Shown: one piece after another, positions 26,472-35,516 of the stretch
How positions within the stretch are numbered: the stretch's first letter is position 1
Layout of the letters: each line of letters opens with the position of its first letter
Assembly (NCBI RefSeq): GCF_036327755.1
Contig: NZ_CP109596.1
Span: forward strand, 5,084,001 to 5,148,000
Length of the DNA stretch: 64,000 nucleotides
Source of the DNA: Nocardia sp. NBC_01503
GTDB taxonomy: Bacteria; Actinomycetota; Actinomycetes; Mycobacteriales; Mycobacteriaceae
Direction: 5' to 3'
Program-made: the position numbers and the translations under genes
The notes under the pieces: generated by a model
What the model saw: only the letters and a program-made list of their open reading frames with translations
Told to the model about the DNA's origin: nothing
Databases searched by the model: none

Positions 26472-26477
26472 TAGGTT
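26472..26477 (+). promoter_or_regulatory. Possible -10 box of a leaderless gene
   Basis: TAGGTT ends 6 bases before the GTG start at 26484. That distance fits a -10 element of a transcript beginning at or near the start codon, which is common in this group. No ribosome site is present. Confidence 0.4.
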
Positions 26478-26483
26478 GCTCGG

Positions 26484-27305
26484 GTGACGCGTCGTGCGAA
26501 TACTCGCAATGCCTCGGTGCAGGAGTGGCAGGCATATCTGAACAATCGGGCCAGGCGCCTGCGTGACAACAGATTCCTGGTGCACGGTAGACGGCCCATC
26601 GCGAGGGCGCTCGAATGTCGTTGGCCGCTGGAGACTCTCGTGTATCGGCTGGGTTCGCCGGAGCTCTCGGGGTGGGCGCGGCAGGTGCTGGACACCAGCG
26701 GGGTGCCGAGCATCGGGCTGGTGCCGGAGGTGATGGCCGAGCTGGCCGAATCGTCCGAGCCGGTGCCGGAGGTGGTGGCGGTGGCGATATCGCGCCGGAT
26801 CGAGCTGGATGATTTCGCACCGGGAACGCCGGAACAGCCGCCTACCGTGGTGGTCATCGATCGGCCGAGCGCGCCCGCGCGACTGGGCGCGCTGATCCGC
26901 TCCGCCGCGGCCTTCGGTGCGAGCGGAGTCGTTGTGACCGGTTCGGGTGCGGACCATTACGACCCGCAGAGCGTGCGCGCCTCCGATGGCGCGCTCTTCG
27001 CCGTCCCGGTGCTGCGCGCCTCCGGTCCCGCGCAGCTGACCGCGTTCCGGGACCGGCAGCTGATGCGGGGGATCGGCACCCGTATCGTCGGCAGTGACGA
27101 TCACGGCGGGATCGCCCTCGACGAATTCGAGTTCGGCGGCGCCACCGTGCTGGTCATCGGTGATGAAAGTGTGTCGCTCGCCCCGGCCTGGCAGCAGGTG
27201 TGTGACGAGCTGGTCTGCGTCCCGACCGACGGTTCCCTCGGGTCCCCGTCGGCGGCGGCGGTGGCCCTGTACGAAATTTCCCGGCAGCGCCGGGCGTTGC
27301 GCTGA
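26484..27305 (+). CDS. TrmH-family (SpoU) RNA 2'-O-methyltransferase
   Basis: A 273-residue protein with an N-terminal substrate-binding domain (RFLVHGRRPIARALE) and a C-terminal SPOUT domain. The knot motifs are visible: RLGALIRSAAAFGASGVV (motif 1), VLVIGDESVSLAP (motif 2) and GSLGSPSAAAVALYEI (motif 3). The usual asparagine of motifs 1 and 3 appears changed (SAAAF for the common N-x-GA pattern), so the target may be unusual. It would methylate rRNA or tRNA using SAM. Confidence 0.8.
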   Translation: MTRRANTRNASVQEWQAYLNNRARRLRDNRFLVHGRRPIARALECRWPLETLVYRLGSPELSGWARQVLDTSGVPSIGLVPEVMAELAESSEPVPEVVAVAISRRIELDDFAPGTPEQPPTVVVIDRPSAPARLGALIRSAAAFGASGVVVTGSGADHYDPQSVRASDGALFAVPVLRASGPAQLTAFRDRQLMRGIGTRIVGSDDHGGIALDEFEFGGATVLVIGDESVSLAPAWQQVCDELVCVPTDGSLGSPSAAAVALYEISRQRRALR

Positions 27306-27330
27306 CAACTCGGGTGTTGGGTGAGGACGA

Positions 27331-28248
27331 ATGGTGAACGAGAACGCGGCTGATATCGACTTCGGCAAAGGGCACGGCACGCAGAACGATTTCGTCGTAC
27401 TGCCGGATCCCGACGCCTGGCTGGAGCTGACCGAATCGCGGGTGGCGGCGCTGTGCGACCGGCAGCGCGGGATCGGCGCGGATGGTGTGCTGCGGGTGGC
27501 GCGCGCGGGTGCGCTCATCGAAAACGGAACTCTCCCAGTGCTTCCCGAGGGCGTGAGCCCGGAAGACTGGTTCATGGACTACCGCAATGCCGACGGCTCC
27601 ATCGCCGAGATGTGCGGTAACGGCGTACGCGTCTTCGCCCACTACCTGGTCGCCACCGGTCTGGAATCCGCCAGCGAATTCGTGGTCGGCAGCCGTGCGG
27701 GCGCTCGCCCGGTGGTCGTGCACCATGCCGATCCCGTGCACGGTGAGGTCACCGTCGCCATGGGCCGGGTGCGCACGCTCGGTGAGTCGAAGGCCACTCT
27801 CGACGGCCGCGAGTTCACCGGTCTGGGCATCGATGTCGGTAATCCGCACCTGGCCTGCGTGGTGCCCGGCCTCACCTATGACGAGCTCGGCGCGCTGGAT
27901 CTGACCGATGCGCCCTCCTTCGACCACACCGTCTTCCCGAAGGGCGTGAACGTGGAAATCCTCACCGCCCTCGGCGTCGCCTCCGATGGCAACCGCGGTG
28001 TGGATATGCGCGTCTACGAACGCGGCGTCGGCGAAACCCGTTCCTGCGGAACAGGAACCGTGGCCGCCGCCGCGGCCGCCCTGGCCGCCGACGGCTTCGA
28101 CCTCGCCGCCGACACCGGCCACATTCAGGTCCACATCCCCGGCGGAACCGTCACCGTCGGCATCGACCACGGCACCGCGACACTCCGCGGACCCTCGGTT
28201 CTGGTGGCAACGGGCAAGATCGCCGCCAAATGGTGGCAGGACGCCTAG
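27331..28248 (+). CDS. dapF: Diaminopimelate epimerase DapF
   Basis: A 305-residue pyridoxal-independent racemase. The catalytic pair is Cys95 in MCGNGVR and Cys239 in SCGTGT. The start motif GHGTQNDFVV and the NPHLACVV segment are also typical. It interconverts LL- and meso-diaminopimelate for lysine and peptidoglycan synthesis. A GAGG site precedes the ATG. A strong hairpin follows 12 bases after the stop. Confidence 0.95.
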   Translation: MVNENAADIDFGKGHGTQNDFVVLPDPDAWLELTESRVAALCDRQRGIGADGVLRVARAGALIENGTLPVLPEGVSPEDWFMDYRNADGSIAEMCGNGVRVFAHYLVATGLESASEFVVGSRAGARPVVVHHADPVHGEVTVAMGRVRTLGESKATLDGREFTGLGIDVGNPHLACVVPGLTYDELGALDLTDAPSFDHTVFPKGVNVEILTALGVASDGNRGVDMRVYERGVGETRSCGTGTVAAAAAALAADGFDLAADTGHIQVHIPGGTVTVGIDHGTATLRGPSVLVATGKIAAKWWQDA

Positions 28249-28260
28249 CGAGATTTGGGG

Positions 28261-28281
28261 TCCGGGGGTCAGGCCCCCGGA
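28261..28281 (+). terminator. Hairpin terminator after dapF
   Basis: An 8-bp GC-rich stem (TCCGGGGG / CCCCCGGA) with a 5-base loop, extended outward by GGGG/CCCC across a two-base bulge, separates dapF from hflX. Confidence 0.65.
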
Positions 28282-28362
28282 GACCCCCTCTTCACCCGCG
28301 GCGGAATCGCCGTGAAATAACCGAATGCGCTGTTCCGTTGGTCCATGGGACTATGGAGGCGT

Positions 28363-29865
28363 ATGAGTAAACAGGAGACGTACGAGTTCACTCCCGCTGA
28401 GGAGAACACCGACGACGCCGAGACCGGTTGGTCCGCGTCGCCGACCGTCGGTGAGTTGCAGCTGGAGGAGCGCGCGGCACTGCGCCGCACCGCCGGGCTG
28501 TCCACCGAACTCGAGGACATCACCGAGGTCGAGTACCGGCAGTTGCGCCTGGAGCGTGTCGTGCTGGTCGGCGTCTGGACCGAGGGCACCACCGCCCAGG
28601 TCGAGGCGCGCATGGCCGAACTGGCCGCGCTCGCCGAGACCGCCGGTTCGGAGGTCATGGACTCGCTGATTCAGCGCCGGGACAAACCGGACAAGGCCAC
28701 CTACATCGGCTCCGGTAAGACCGAGGAGCTGCGTGCCATGGTCCTCGAGACCGGCGCCGATACGGTCATCCTCGACGGTGAGTTGAGCCCCGCGCAGCTG
28801 ACCGCGCTGGAGAAGATCGTCAAGGTGAAGGTCATCGACCGCACCGCCCTGATTCTGGACATCTTCGCCCAGCACGCCACCTCTCGTGAGGGTAAGGCGC
28901 AGGTCGCGCTCGCGCAGATGCAGTACATGATGCCGCGACTGCGCGGCTGGGGTGAGTCCATGTCCCGGCAGGCCGGTGGTCGTGCGGGCGCCAATGGTGG
29001 CGTGGGTACGCGTGGTCCCGGTGAAACCAAGATCGAGACCGATCGCCAGCGCATTCGCGAACGCATGGCCAAGCTGCGCCGCGAGATCCGTGAGATGAAG
29101 ACCGCCCGCGATACCAAGCGGCATCGGCGCGTCTCCAGCGGTATCCCGCAGGTGGCGATTGTCGGCTATACGAACGCGGGCAAGTCGAGCCTGATGAACG
29201 CGCTCACCGGCGCGGGCATCCTGGTGCAGGACGCCCTCTTCGCGACCCTGGATCCGACCACCCGCAAGGCCGCGCTCGCGGATGGCCGCGAGGTCGTCTT
29301 CACCGACACCGTCGGTTTCGTGCGCCATCTGCCGACCCAGCTGGTCGAGGCTTTCCGCTCGACCCTGGAGGAGGTGACGGGCGCGGATCTGCTGCTGCAC
29401 GTGGTGGACGGCTCCGACCCGTTCCCGGATCAGCAGATCAAGGCCGTCCGCGAGGTCGTCACCGACGTCCTGCGCGAAACCAAGACCGCCGCCCCGCCGG
29501 AGTTGTTGGTAGTCAACAAGATCGACGCCCTCGACCCCATGCGGCTGACCGAGCTGCGCGGCTGGCTCCCCGAGGCCGTCTTCGTTTCGGCGGCGACCGG
29601 CCAGGGCCTGGACGTGCTGCGTGAACGCCTGGACAAGGTCCTCGGCGGCCTGGTGGAGGTCAGCATCCTGCTGCCCTACACCCGAGGCGACCTGCTGGCC
29701 CGCATCCATGCCGACGGCCGCATCCTCACCACCGCACACGAGGCGGACGGCACCCTGGTTCGAGCCAAGGTCCCGGTGGCCCTCGCGGGCCTGCTCGGCG
29801 AATACGCCCACGCGGGCGTAGACGTGAACGCGGCCGCAGACACCGAACCATCCGCGGTCGATTGA
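28363..29865 (+). CDS. hflX: GTPase HflX
   Basis: A 500-residue ribosome-associated GTPase. An N-terminal HflX domain contains TYIGSGKTEEL and LDGELSPAQLTALE. A glycine-rich linker follows (RGPGETKIETDRQR). The G domain starts near residue 266 with GYTNAGKS (G1), then DTVGFVRHLP (G3) and NKID (G4). It splits or rescues stalled ribosomes in relatives. GGAGG precedes ATG 28363, which makes the six-residue upstream extension unlikely. Confidence 0.95.
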   Translation: MSKQETYEFTPAEENTDDAETGWSASPTVGELQLEERAALRRTAGLSTELEDITEVEYRQLRLERVVLVGVWTEGTTAQVEARMAELAALAETAGSEVMDSLIQRRDKPDKATYIGSGKTEELRAMVLETGADTVILDGELSPAQLTALEKIVKVKVIDRTALILDIFAQHATSREGKAQVALAQMQYMMPRLRGWGESMSRQAGGRAGANGGVGTRGPGETKIETDRQRIRERMAKLRREIREMKTARDTKRHRRVSSGIPQVAIVGYTNAGKSSLMNALTGAGILVQDALFATLDPTTRKAALADGREVVFTDTVGFVRHLPTQLVEAFRSTLEEVTGADLLLHVVDGSDPFPDQQIKAVREVVTDVLRETKTAAPPELLVVNKIDALDPMRLTELRGWLPEAVFVSAATGQGLDVLRERLDKVLGGLVEVSILLPYTRGDLLARIHADGRILTTAHEADGTLVRAKVPVALAGLLGEYAHAGVDVNAAADTEPSAVD

Positions 29866-29873
29866 TCGGCATG

Positions 29874-29897
29874 CCGGGCAGTGCGATCTCTGCCCGG
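29874..29897 (+). terminator. Hairpin terminator after hflX
   Basis: An 8-bp perfect stem (CCGGGCAG / CTGCCCGG) with an 8-base loop starts 9 bases after the hflX stop. Confidence 0.6.
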
Positions 29898-29990
29898 TGA
29901 CCTGGCTCTCTTCTGCTCCGGGTGATTCCGTCCCGCGCAGGGTATTTCGTTAGCATGCCGTTATCGGAAATCTCTGCAGGGAGGGATGTC

Positions 29991-30860
29991 TTGTCTCGAA
30001 ATGACGATCAATTGACCGAGACTCGGGGGCTCACCGACGGTGCGCCATCGCACGTCGAATTGACCGACACGGATCGCCGGGCCATCGAACTACTGGTGGC
30101 GCCTTCGCGCGCCTGGTTCAGTCCGCGGTTCTACGGTCTGGAGAATTTCCCGCTGGACGGCCCGGTGCTGCTGGTGGGAAATCACACGCTGGCGGGTGGT
30201 ACGGATGCCCCGCTGCTGGCGGCGGAGATTCTGGCCAAGCACGACCGGCTGGTGCGGGGCCTGGCCGAGAATGTGCTCATCGATGTGCCGGTGCTGCGAG
30301 ATGCCTTGCATCGCTTGGGAATTGTGCGCGGGAACCGGCACAACTGCACCACGCTGCTGGAGCAGGGTGAGGCGGTGGCGGTCTTCCCGGGCGGAGGTCG
30401 CGAGGCCATGCGCGGCAAGGGTCAGAAGTACCAACTGCTGTGGGAGGGCCGAACGGGCTTCGCGCGCATGGCGATTGCCACCGGCGCGCCGATCGTGCCG
30501 ATCGCCATGGTGGGCGGCGATGACATCTACGACATCGTCTTCGACGGCAATCATCCGGTCATGAGCCCGCTGCGCAAGGTCGTCACGGGTCTGGGTCTGC
30601 GCGCGAATCTGACCCCGCCGCTGATTCGCGGCCTCGGTCCGACGCTGGTTCCCAAGCCGGAGCGCTTCTACTTCTCGCTCGGCACCCCCATCGACACCAC
30701 CCCGTGGCGTGACGCCACCGATTCCGAGGCCGCCGCGCTGGAATTGCAGTCGGTGACCCGTAAGGCCCTCGAGGAGGAGCTCGCTTTCCTGCTCGCCGAG
30801 CGGGACCGCGATCGCGGCCGCAGCCTGCTGGGCCGCACCCTCTCCGGCCTCGGTCTCTGA
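29991..30860 (+). CDS. Acyltransferase (PlsC/DAGAT-like)
   Basis: A 289-residue acyltransferase with NHTLAGGTDAP (the His-x4-Asp-type catalytic motif, here stretched) and FPGGGREAMRGKG (acyl-acceptor binding). A C-terminal segment resembles diacylglycerol-acyltransferase-like proteins. It likely transfers fatty acyl groups to a glycerolipid at the membrane. GGGAGG lies 6 bases before TTG 29991. An in-frame ATG at 29955 has no such site, so the TTG is preferred. Confidence 0.75.
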   Translation: MSRNDDQLTETRGLTDGAPSHVELTDTDRRAIELLVAPSRAWFSPRFYGLENFPLDGPVLLVGNHTLAGGTDAPLLAAEILAKHDRLVRGLAENVLIDVPVLRDALHRLGIVRGNRHNCTTLLEQGEAVAVFPGGGREAMRGKGQKYQLLWEGRTGFARMAIATGAPIVPIAMVGGDDIYDIVFDGNHPVMSPLRKVVTGLGLRANLTPPLIRGLGPTLVPKPERFYFSLGTPIDTTPWRDATDSEAAALELQSVTRKALEEELAFLLAERDRDRGRSLLGRTLSGLGL

Positions 30861-31020
30861 CCGCTAGGTTTACCGGGGTTCAGCTGCTTCGATCTGGACT
30901 GTCAAAGGCGACAGTCGCAGTTCGGACCTGTTTTTCAGGGTTCGAAGTTAACCCTGATTCGACTTTCGAGTACCGTATGGGCAGAGGCGATGTGCCGATG
31001 TGGTCACTCAGGAGGTTGGC

Positions 31021-32166
31021 GTGGAACGCACTATTTTCGAACCTGAACACGATCTGTTCCGGGAGTCGTTCCGAAAGTTTCTCGATCAGCATGTAGCCGC
31101 GCACCACGAGCAGTGGGAGCACGACGGCATCGTCGATCGCGCGGTCTGGCTCGAGGCGGGCAAGCAGGGCTTCCTGGGAATGGCCGTGCCGGAGGAGTTC
31201 GGCGGCGGCGGCGTGAAGGACTTCCGCTACAACGCCGTGGTCACCGAAGAGGTCACCTACGGCCAGTATTCGGGCCTGGGTTTCGGCCTGCACAATGACG
31301 TGATCGCGCCCTACCTGCTGGAGCTGGCGAACCAGGAGCAGAAGCAGCGCTGGCTGCCCGGCTTCTGTTCCGGCGAGATCATCACCGCCATCGCCATGAC
31401 CGAACCCGGCACCGGTTCGGATCTGCAGGGCATCAAGACCCGCGCGGTGAAGGATGGCGACGACTGGATCCTCAACGGCTCCAAGACCTTCATCACCAAT
31501 GGCATCAATGCCGATATCGTCATCGTGGTCGCGCAGACCGATCCGGACAAGGGCGCCATGGGTTTCTCGCTCCTGGTGGTCGAGCGCGATATGCCCGGTT
31601 TCGAACGCGGCCGCAACCTCGACAAGATCGGTTTGAAGGCGCAGGACACCGCCGAGCTGTCCTTCCAGGATGTGCGCGTCCCCGGTAAGAACCTGCTCGG
31701 TACCGAGGGCCAGGGCTTCATCCACCTCATGCAGAACCTGCCGCAGGAGCGCCTGTCCATCGCCGTCATGGCCGCCGCCGCCATGGAGGGTTCGCTGAAG
31801 AACACCATCCAGTACGTGCGCGACCGCAAAGCCTTCGGCAAACCGATTGGCGCACAGCAGAATACGCGCTTCGTACTGGCGGAGCTGGCCACCAAGACCA
31901 CCGCTGTGCGCGTCTTCGTGGACCGCTGTATCGAACTCCTGAACGCCGAGAAGCTCAGCGTCGAAGAGGCCGCCATGGCCAAGTACTGGAGCACCGAGGA
32001 ACAACTCGACCTCATCACCAAATGCCTGCAGCTGCACGGCGGCTACGGCTACATGCGCGAGTACCCGATTGCCAAGGCGTACATGGACGCTCGCGTGCAG
32101 ACCATCTACGGCGGCACCACCGAGATCATGAAGGAGATCATCGGCCGTTCCCTGAAACTGGCCTGA
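31021..32166 (+). CDS. Acyl-CoA dehydrogenase (fadE20-like)
   Basis: A 381-residue flavoenzyme with the two family signatures: ITAIAMTEPGTGSDLQG (FAD and substrate binding) and the late QLHGGYGYMREYPIAK segment. It oxidises acyl-CoA to enoyl-CoA in beta-oxidation. AGGAGG lies 5 bases before GTG 31021, so the 7-residue extension upstream is unlikely. The place next to hflX fits fadE20 of M. tuberculosis. The preferred chain length is unknown. Confidence 0.92.
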   Translation: MERTIFEPEHDLFRESFRKFLDQHVAAHHEQWEHDGIVDRAVWLEAGKQGFLGMAVPEEFGGGGVKDFRYNAVVTEEVTYGQYSGLGFGLHNDVIAPYLLELANQEQKQRWLPGFCSGEIITAIAMTEPGTGSDLQGIKTRAVKDGDDWILNGSKTFITNGINADIVIVVAQTDPDKGAMGFSLLVVERDMPGFERGRNLDKIGLKAQDTAELSFQDVRVPGKNLLGTEGQGFIHLMQNLPQERLSIAVMAAAAMEGSLKNTIQYVRDRKAFGKPIGAQQNTRFVLAELATKTTAVRVFVDRCIELLNAEKLSVEEAAMAKYWSTEEQLDLITKCLQLHGGYGYMREYPIAKAYMDARVQTIYGGTTEIMKEIIGRSLKLA

Positions 32167-32315
32167 TACCAGACGGTTTCCAATCCGCGTCCGAGTAGCC
32201 GTCGGTGGAATTCCGGCGGCTATTGGCGCGAGAAACTGCCGAAGGACTCTGCCCCGCGTCGTCGATTTTGCGAATCATTAACCACACCAGCTTATCCGCG
32301 TGAATTCAAGAGCTT

Positions 32316-32840
32316 GTGGGGTGCGATGTGAACGTTGTCGAGGCACAGCGGAACGAGGGGGAGTCGGCCGTGGTCTGCGTAGCCGACATCTCTGTCGACG
32401 GCGGTACGGCGATGCCCATGATAGGTCTGCTCGGCCTGGACGGTGAGTTGGTGATTCCGACGGACTGGGACGATCCATTGGTGACCGACGCGGTCGGTCA
32501 CGTGGTCCGGATCGAGTTGCGCCCGCCGTGGATTCGCATCGGGCCGGGCCGGGTGCAGTCGGTGCTGGAGGGCTGCCACGCCTGGCGGCTCGGCTACGGC
32601 GCCGTCGATGCGGCGGTCGAGACGCCGGGTCCGAGGGACGAGCCCGTACGGGTGGTCGTCTCGACCACCGTGCCCGCTTCGGTGCGTGCGAATTCTGTTG
32701 CGGCCGAAGCCGATCACGCCGATCCGACGCCGTGGTGCGCTGCCGCCGCGTGGGTGGGCGCGGGCGTACTGCTGGCAGGTTTCGTGGTCGGCTGGCTGCT
32801 GATCCGCGGTGGCCGTGGAGCTCAGTGCGGGTCGGCGTAG
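32316..32840 (+). CDS. Hypothetical tail-anchored protein
   Basis: A 174-residue protein, beta-rich in the first 125 residues. Strands such as GLLGLDGELVIPTDWDD and VRIELRPPWIRIGPG are evident. A single hydrophobic helix lies near the C-terminus (WVGAGVLLAGFVVGWLLI), so it is probably membrane-anchored with its bulk in the cytoplasm. The start may be GTG 32316 or GTG 32328. Its end overlaps the convergent gene by 19 bases. I do not recognise the family. Confidence 0.55.
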   Translation: MGCDVNVVEAQRNEGESAVVCVADISVDGGTAMPMIGLLGLDGELVIPTDWDDPLVTDAVGHVVRIELRPPWIRIGPGRVQSVLEGCHAWRLGYGAVDAAVETPGPRDEPVRVVVSTTVPASVRANSVAAEADHADPTPWCAAAAWVGAGVLLAGFVVGWLLIRGGRGAQCGSA

Positions 32841-33370
32841 TAGTCGACGCGGAATACCGGATAGCGCTCGGCGATTCGGTGCAACTCGGCGTCGGAGGGA
32901 TCGGTGGTGACGCCGAAGTAGTGTCGTGCCTCGAGCGCCGTGCCCCAGGAGCGGCCGGTTCGCCCGGCGCGCCGCAAGTAGGCGCGGATCACGGGTGGGC
33001 GATTGGCGATCTGGATCTCCGTGAGGGTCGCGGCGCGGCGCCGACGGCGACCGATGACCACCCGGCCGGCGCAGGCGCGCACATTGCGGACCCATTCCGA
33101 CTCACCGCTCAGCGAGACCAGGAAGTCGTTGCCGTCGTGCTCGACCCGGACCAGATTGGTGCGGTGGATGACACCGCTGCGGCGACCTGGAACTTCGAGT
33201 ACCACAGCGTAATCCGGGCTGAGTCCGAGCAGCGTGAGCCGACTTCCCAACGGTTGTAACCGTCGATACAGGGCGGGGCCTGGACGATAGCGCACAGGTG
33301 CGGTGTAGTCGACCGGCCCCATGATGCCGGTGAGCTTTTCGCGGGCGGGTTGATCGTGCTTCGTGCGCAT
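32822..33370 (-). CDS. Nitroreductase-family, F420-type (DUF385) protein
   Basis: A 182-residue protein with the split-barrel fold of deazaflavin (F420)-dependent Ddn-like reductases. It shows VLEVPGRRSGVIHRTNLVRV, then FLVSLSGESEWVRNVRA, the usual cofactor-binding lines. ATG 33370 is chosen; an internal ATG at MGPVDYTAPV is also possible. The gene lies divergent from a second small protein of the same fold at 33526. Confidence 0.75.
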   Translation of the reverse strand: MRTKHDQPAREKLTGIMGPVDYTAPVRYRPGPALYRRLQPLGSRLTLLGLSPDYAVVLEVPGRRSGVIHRTNLVRVEHDGNDFLVSLSGESEWVRNVRACAGRVVIGRRRRRAATLTEIQIANRPPVIRAYLRRAGRTGRSWGTALEARHYFGVTTDPSDAELHRIAERYPVFRVDYYADPH

Positions 33371-33525
33371 GCTGTCGGCTTCCGTAGCGGAGCGGGTCCC
33401 TGTCGTATCACGATGCGGCAGTTGGCGTTCGATCGGCAGGGCCGAAAGTCCCGGGTCGCGGCGCTCGTTCGCCCGGCTTGTCGCCGAAGCGATTTCGGTG
33501 CCCGCCGGTCGGTAGGCTGAGCCGT

Positions 33526-33876
33526 ATGGCACTCACTTTGGGCTCGATCAACCGGAGCATGAACGGCGTGGTCGTCGCGCTCACCGAGGCGCCGGTCATC
33601 GGTGCGCTGATGCGGCGCGGTTTCGTGGTGGTGACCTATACCGGCCGCCGCTCCGGCAAGACCTTCAGTACCCCGGTGTTCTATCAGCGCTCCGGTGACA
33701 AGGTGACCATCGGTGTCGCCATGCCGGACAGTAAGCAATGGTGGCGCAACTTCCTGGGCGAGGGCGGTCCGATCTCGTTGCATCTCAATGGGGTCGACCG
33801 GAGTGGGCATGCCACGGCAGCGCGGGATGCGAAGGGGCGGGTGAGCGTTCGGGTGCGATTGGACCCGGCGATCTGA
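33526..33876 (+). CDS. Small F420-type (DUF385-like) protein
   Basis: A 116-residue protein with the core VVTYTGRRSGKTFSTPVFYQ and a WWRNF motif, both seen in deazaflavin-dependent reductases and their short relatives. It is shorter than the family norm at the N-terminus. ATG 33526 is chosen because the longer frame adds arginine-rich sequence antisense to the neighbour. It pairs divergently with the gene at 32822. Confidence 0.65.
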   Translation: MALTLGSINRSMNGVVVALTEAPVIGALMRRGFVVVTYTGRRSGKTFSTPVFYQRSGDKVTIGVAMPDSKQWWRNFLGEGGPISLHLNGVDRSGHATAARDAKGRVSVRVRLDPAI

Positions 33877-34000
33877 GGTCGCGGGACCCGGATTTTCGGG
33901 GGTTCGCTGCCGCCAGCCGCACTGATTCGCCTCCGGTGGGACGCGCCGGGCGGACCGGGGCGTCCCACCGGGGCCGGTGGCTGGGCTGGACCATGGATCC

Positions 34001-34408
34001 ATGGTGACTACTCGGATTCGTCAGCGTTCCGCCTGCACCGTTATCGCGCTCACCGCTCTCGGTGCGGCGCTGGTATCCACTGCTCCGGCCGCTTTCGCGG
34101 CCGATACCATCGAGGTCCAGAGCGCCTCGGCCGATGCCGTAGCCGTCGACTACTCCTGTGCCGCCGATGCCGGTGTGACGACCATTCAGGTGCTGGTCGG
34201 TGATCCCAATGCCGATCATCCGTCGGCGCAGGGCACCCCGGTTACCCCGACCTGTGACGGCGGTCGGCATCAGGCCACGATCAGTCTCAGCGCCGCGGCC
34301 GGTGGTGGGCCGTTGTCCTCGGGGCAGACCGTGCAGGTGCGCGCCGGGCTGCTGGATGAGAATCAGATGGTCGTCAAGGGCACGGCGCGGGTCCTCGAGC
34401 TGGAATGA
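34001..34408 (+). CDS. Small secreted protein
   Basis: A 135-residue protein with a clear Sec signal peptide: basic start VTTRIRQRS, a hydrophobic stretch, then cleavage after AAFAA. The mature part is beta-rich with one cysteine pair (about residues 48 and 85) that could form a disulfide. No family is recognised. Its end faces a decayed minus-strand gene 6 bases away. Confidence 0.6.
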   Translation: MVTTRIRQRSACTVIALTALGAALVSTAPAAFAADTIEVQSASADAVAVDYSCAADAGVTTIQVLVGDPNADHPSAQGTPVTPTCDGGRHQATISLSAAAGGGPLSSGQTVQVRAGLLDENQMVVKGTARVLELE

Positions 34409-34414
34409 GGGTAT

Positions 34415-34790
34415 TCAGGCGATGACGGTGCGCAGCAGGGAGACTCCCGCCGTCAGCGCCGCGCCCGCGGTGGACCAGGTGATATCGGCCGACTGGCAGG
34501 TCAGCATCACCACCGCATAGCGCAGTGGTCCGCCGGGTGCGGCGGCGACCAGGCCCGGTGGTGTCCAGGGTGGTGGAGGTGTCCAGGAACATCCAGCCCT
34601 GTTTGACGGCCCAGGTGTCGCCGGTGAGCGCGTCCGGAATGCCGAAGTACTGGTCGGTGCCGTCGGCGGAGATCTGGGTGGTGGCGCGCGACGCACCGAG
34701 GACGAGGGTGCGTGCGGGCAGTGGGACGGTGCGGTTGAGGTACTCCAGGACCTGCACCACATCCTGTGGGGTGGTGCGGGTTTCGTTTCG
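34415..34790 (-). pseudogene. Remnant of a secreted serine-hydrolase-like gene
   Basis: The minus strand codes a C-terminal fragment in two frames. The first reads VVQVLEYLNRTVPLPARTLV and on through FGIPDAL and KQGWMFLDT. After a one-base shift in the C-run at 34552-34556, the other frame continues with APGGPLRYAVVMLTCQSAD to a stop at 34415. The composite resembles the C-terminus of beta-lactamase-fold lipoproteins such as LppW, with KQGW where the KTG box sits. The N-terminal domain and start are missing. It is broken both by truncation and by the shift. Confidence 0.5.
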
Positions 34791-34937
34791 TGATTCAGCT
34801 GGCAGTTGGCTGTCAATCTGTGTCGACGCCACCGCAGGTAGGAGACCGTATGGTCTCATTTCGGTTGCACTCGGGTTCGGCTATCTGATGGCGAACTAGC
34901 ATCGCTGATAGGTCGGGGTCGACCGCTGGAGGCAGTG

Positions 34938-35513
34938 ATGTTCTCACGCCGCGAAACTATTCGAACTGCCCTGATAAGGGGTTCCGTGCTCGCCGGTTTG
35001 GGTGCGGGGCTCGCGCTCAATCCCTTGACCGCGCCCCTCGCGAGCGCTGACGCCGATTACGGCGGCGGGTGCGCCCTCTTCGATGGCGATCGTGCGGCAA
35101 CCATCGACTCGCTGCGCTTCAGATGTTCGCCCGCGCAGCAGGACGATATCTTCCGCGATGCCGATCAGGGTGCGGTGCCGATGGGAGTCAAGAACGGCTG
35201 GGTGGTCCGCCCCATCGATATGCAGTCCTGGGCCCCGCTGATCTGGATCGGCAAGACCTTCTACACCGGACCGAACGGCGGCTATCTGCAGAACCGCATC
35301 ACCGGCGCGGGCATCGAGGGGTGGCGCGCCGATGTGTACAGCGCGCCGGCCATTCTCGATGGTCGCCCGACCTGGGCGCTCAATTACGCGCCGTCGCCGA
35401 CCCCGCAGGTCTATGACGAGATTCGCGAGATCACCCCGGGCGTCTGGTTCGGCTACTCCTGGTGGCGGGAGAACGGCGGCCAGGCCGCACTGCTGACCTT
35501 CGTCCTCACCTGA
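34938..35513 (+). CDS. Secreted protein of unknown function
   Basis: A 191-residue protein. The leader carries paired arginines (SRRETIRTAL) before a hydrophobic stretch ending ASADA, so export through Sec or possibly Tat is likely. The mature part has one cysteine pair near residues 46 and 63, and many aromatic residues (FGYSWWRENGG). GGAGG lies 5 bases before ATG 34938, better than the GTG 3 bases earlier. The family is not recognised. Confidence 0.65.
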   Translation: MFSRRETIRTALIRGSVLAGLGAGLALNPLTAPLASADADYGGGCALFDGDRAATIDSLRFRCSPAQQDDIFRDADQGAVPMGVKNGWVVRPIDMQSWAPLIWIGKTFYTGPNGGYLQNRITGAGIEGWRADVYSAPAILDGRPTWALNYAPSPTPQVYDEIREITPGVWFGYSWWRENGGQAALLTFVLT

Positions 35514-35516
35514 GCG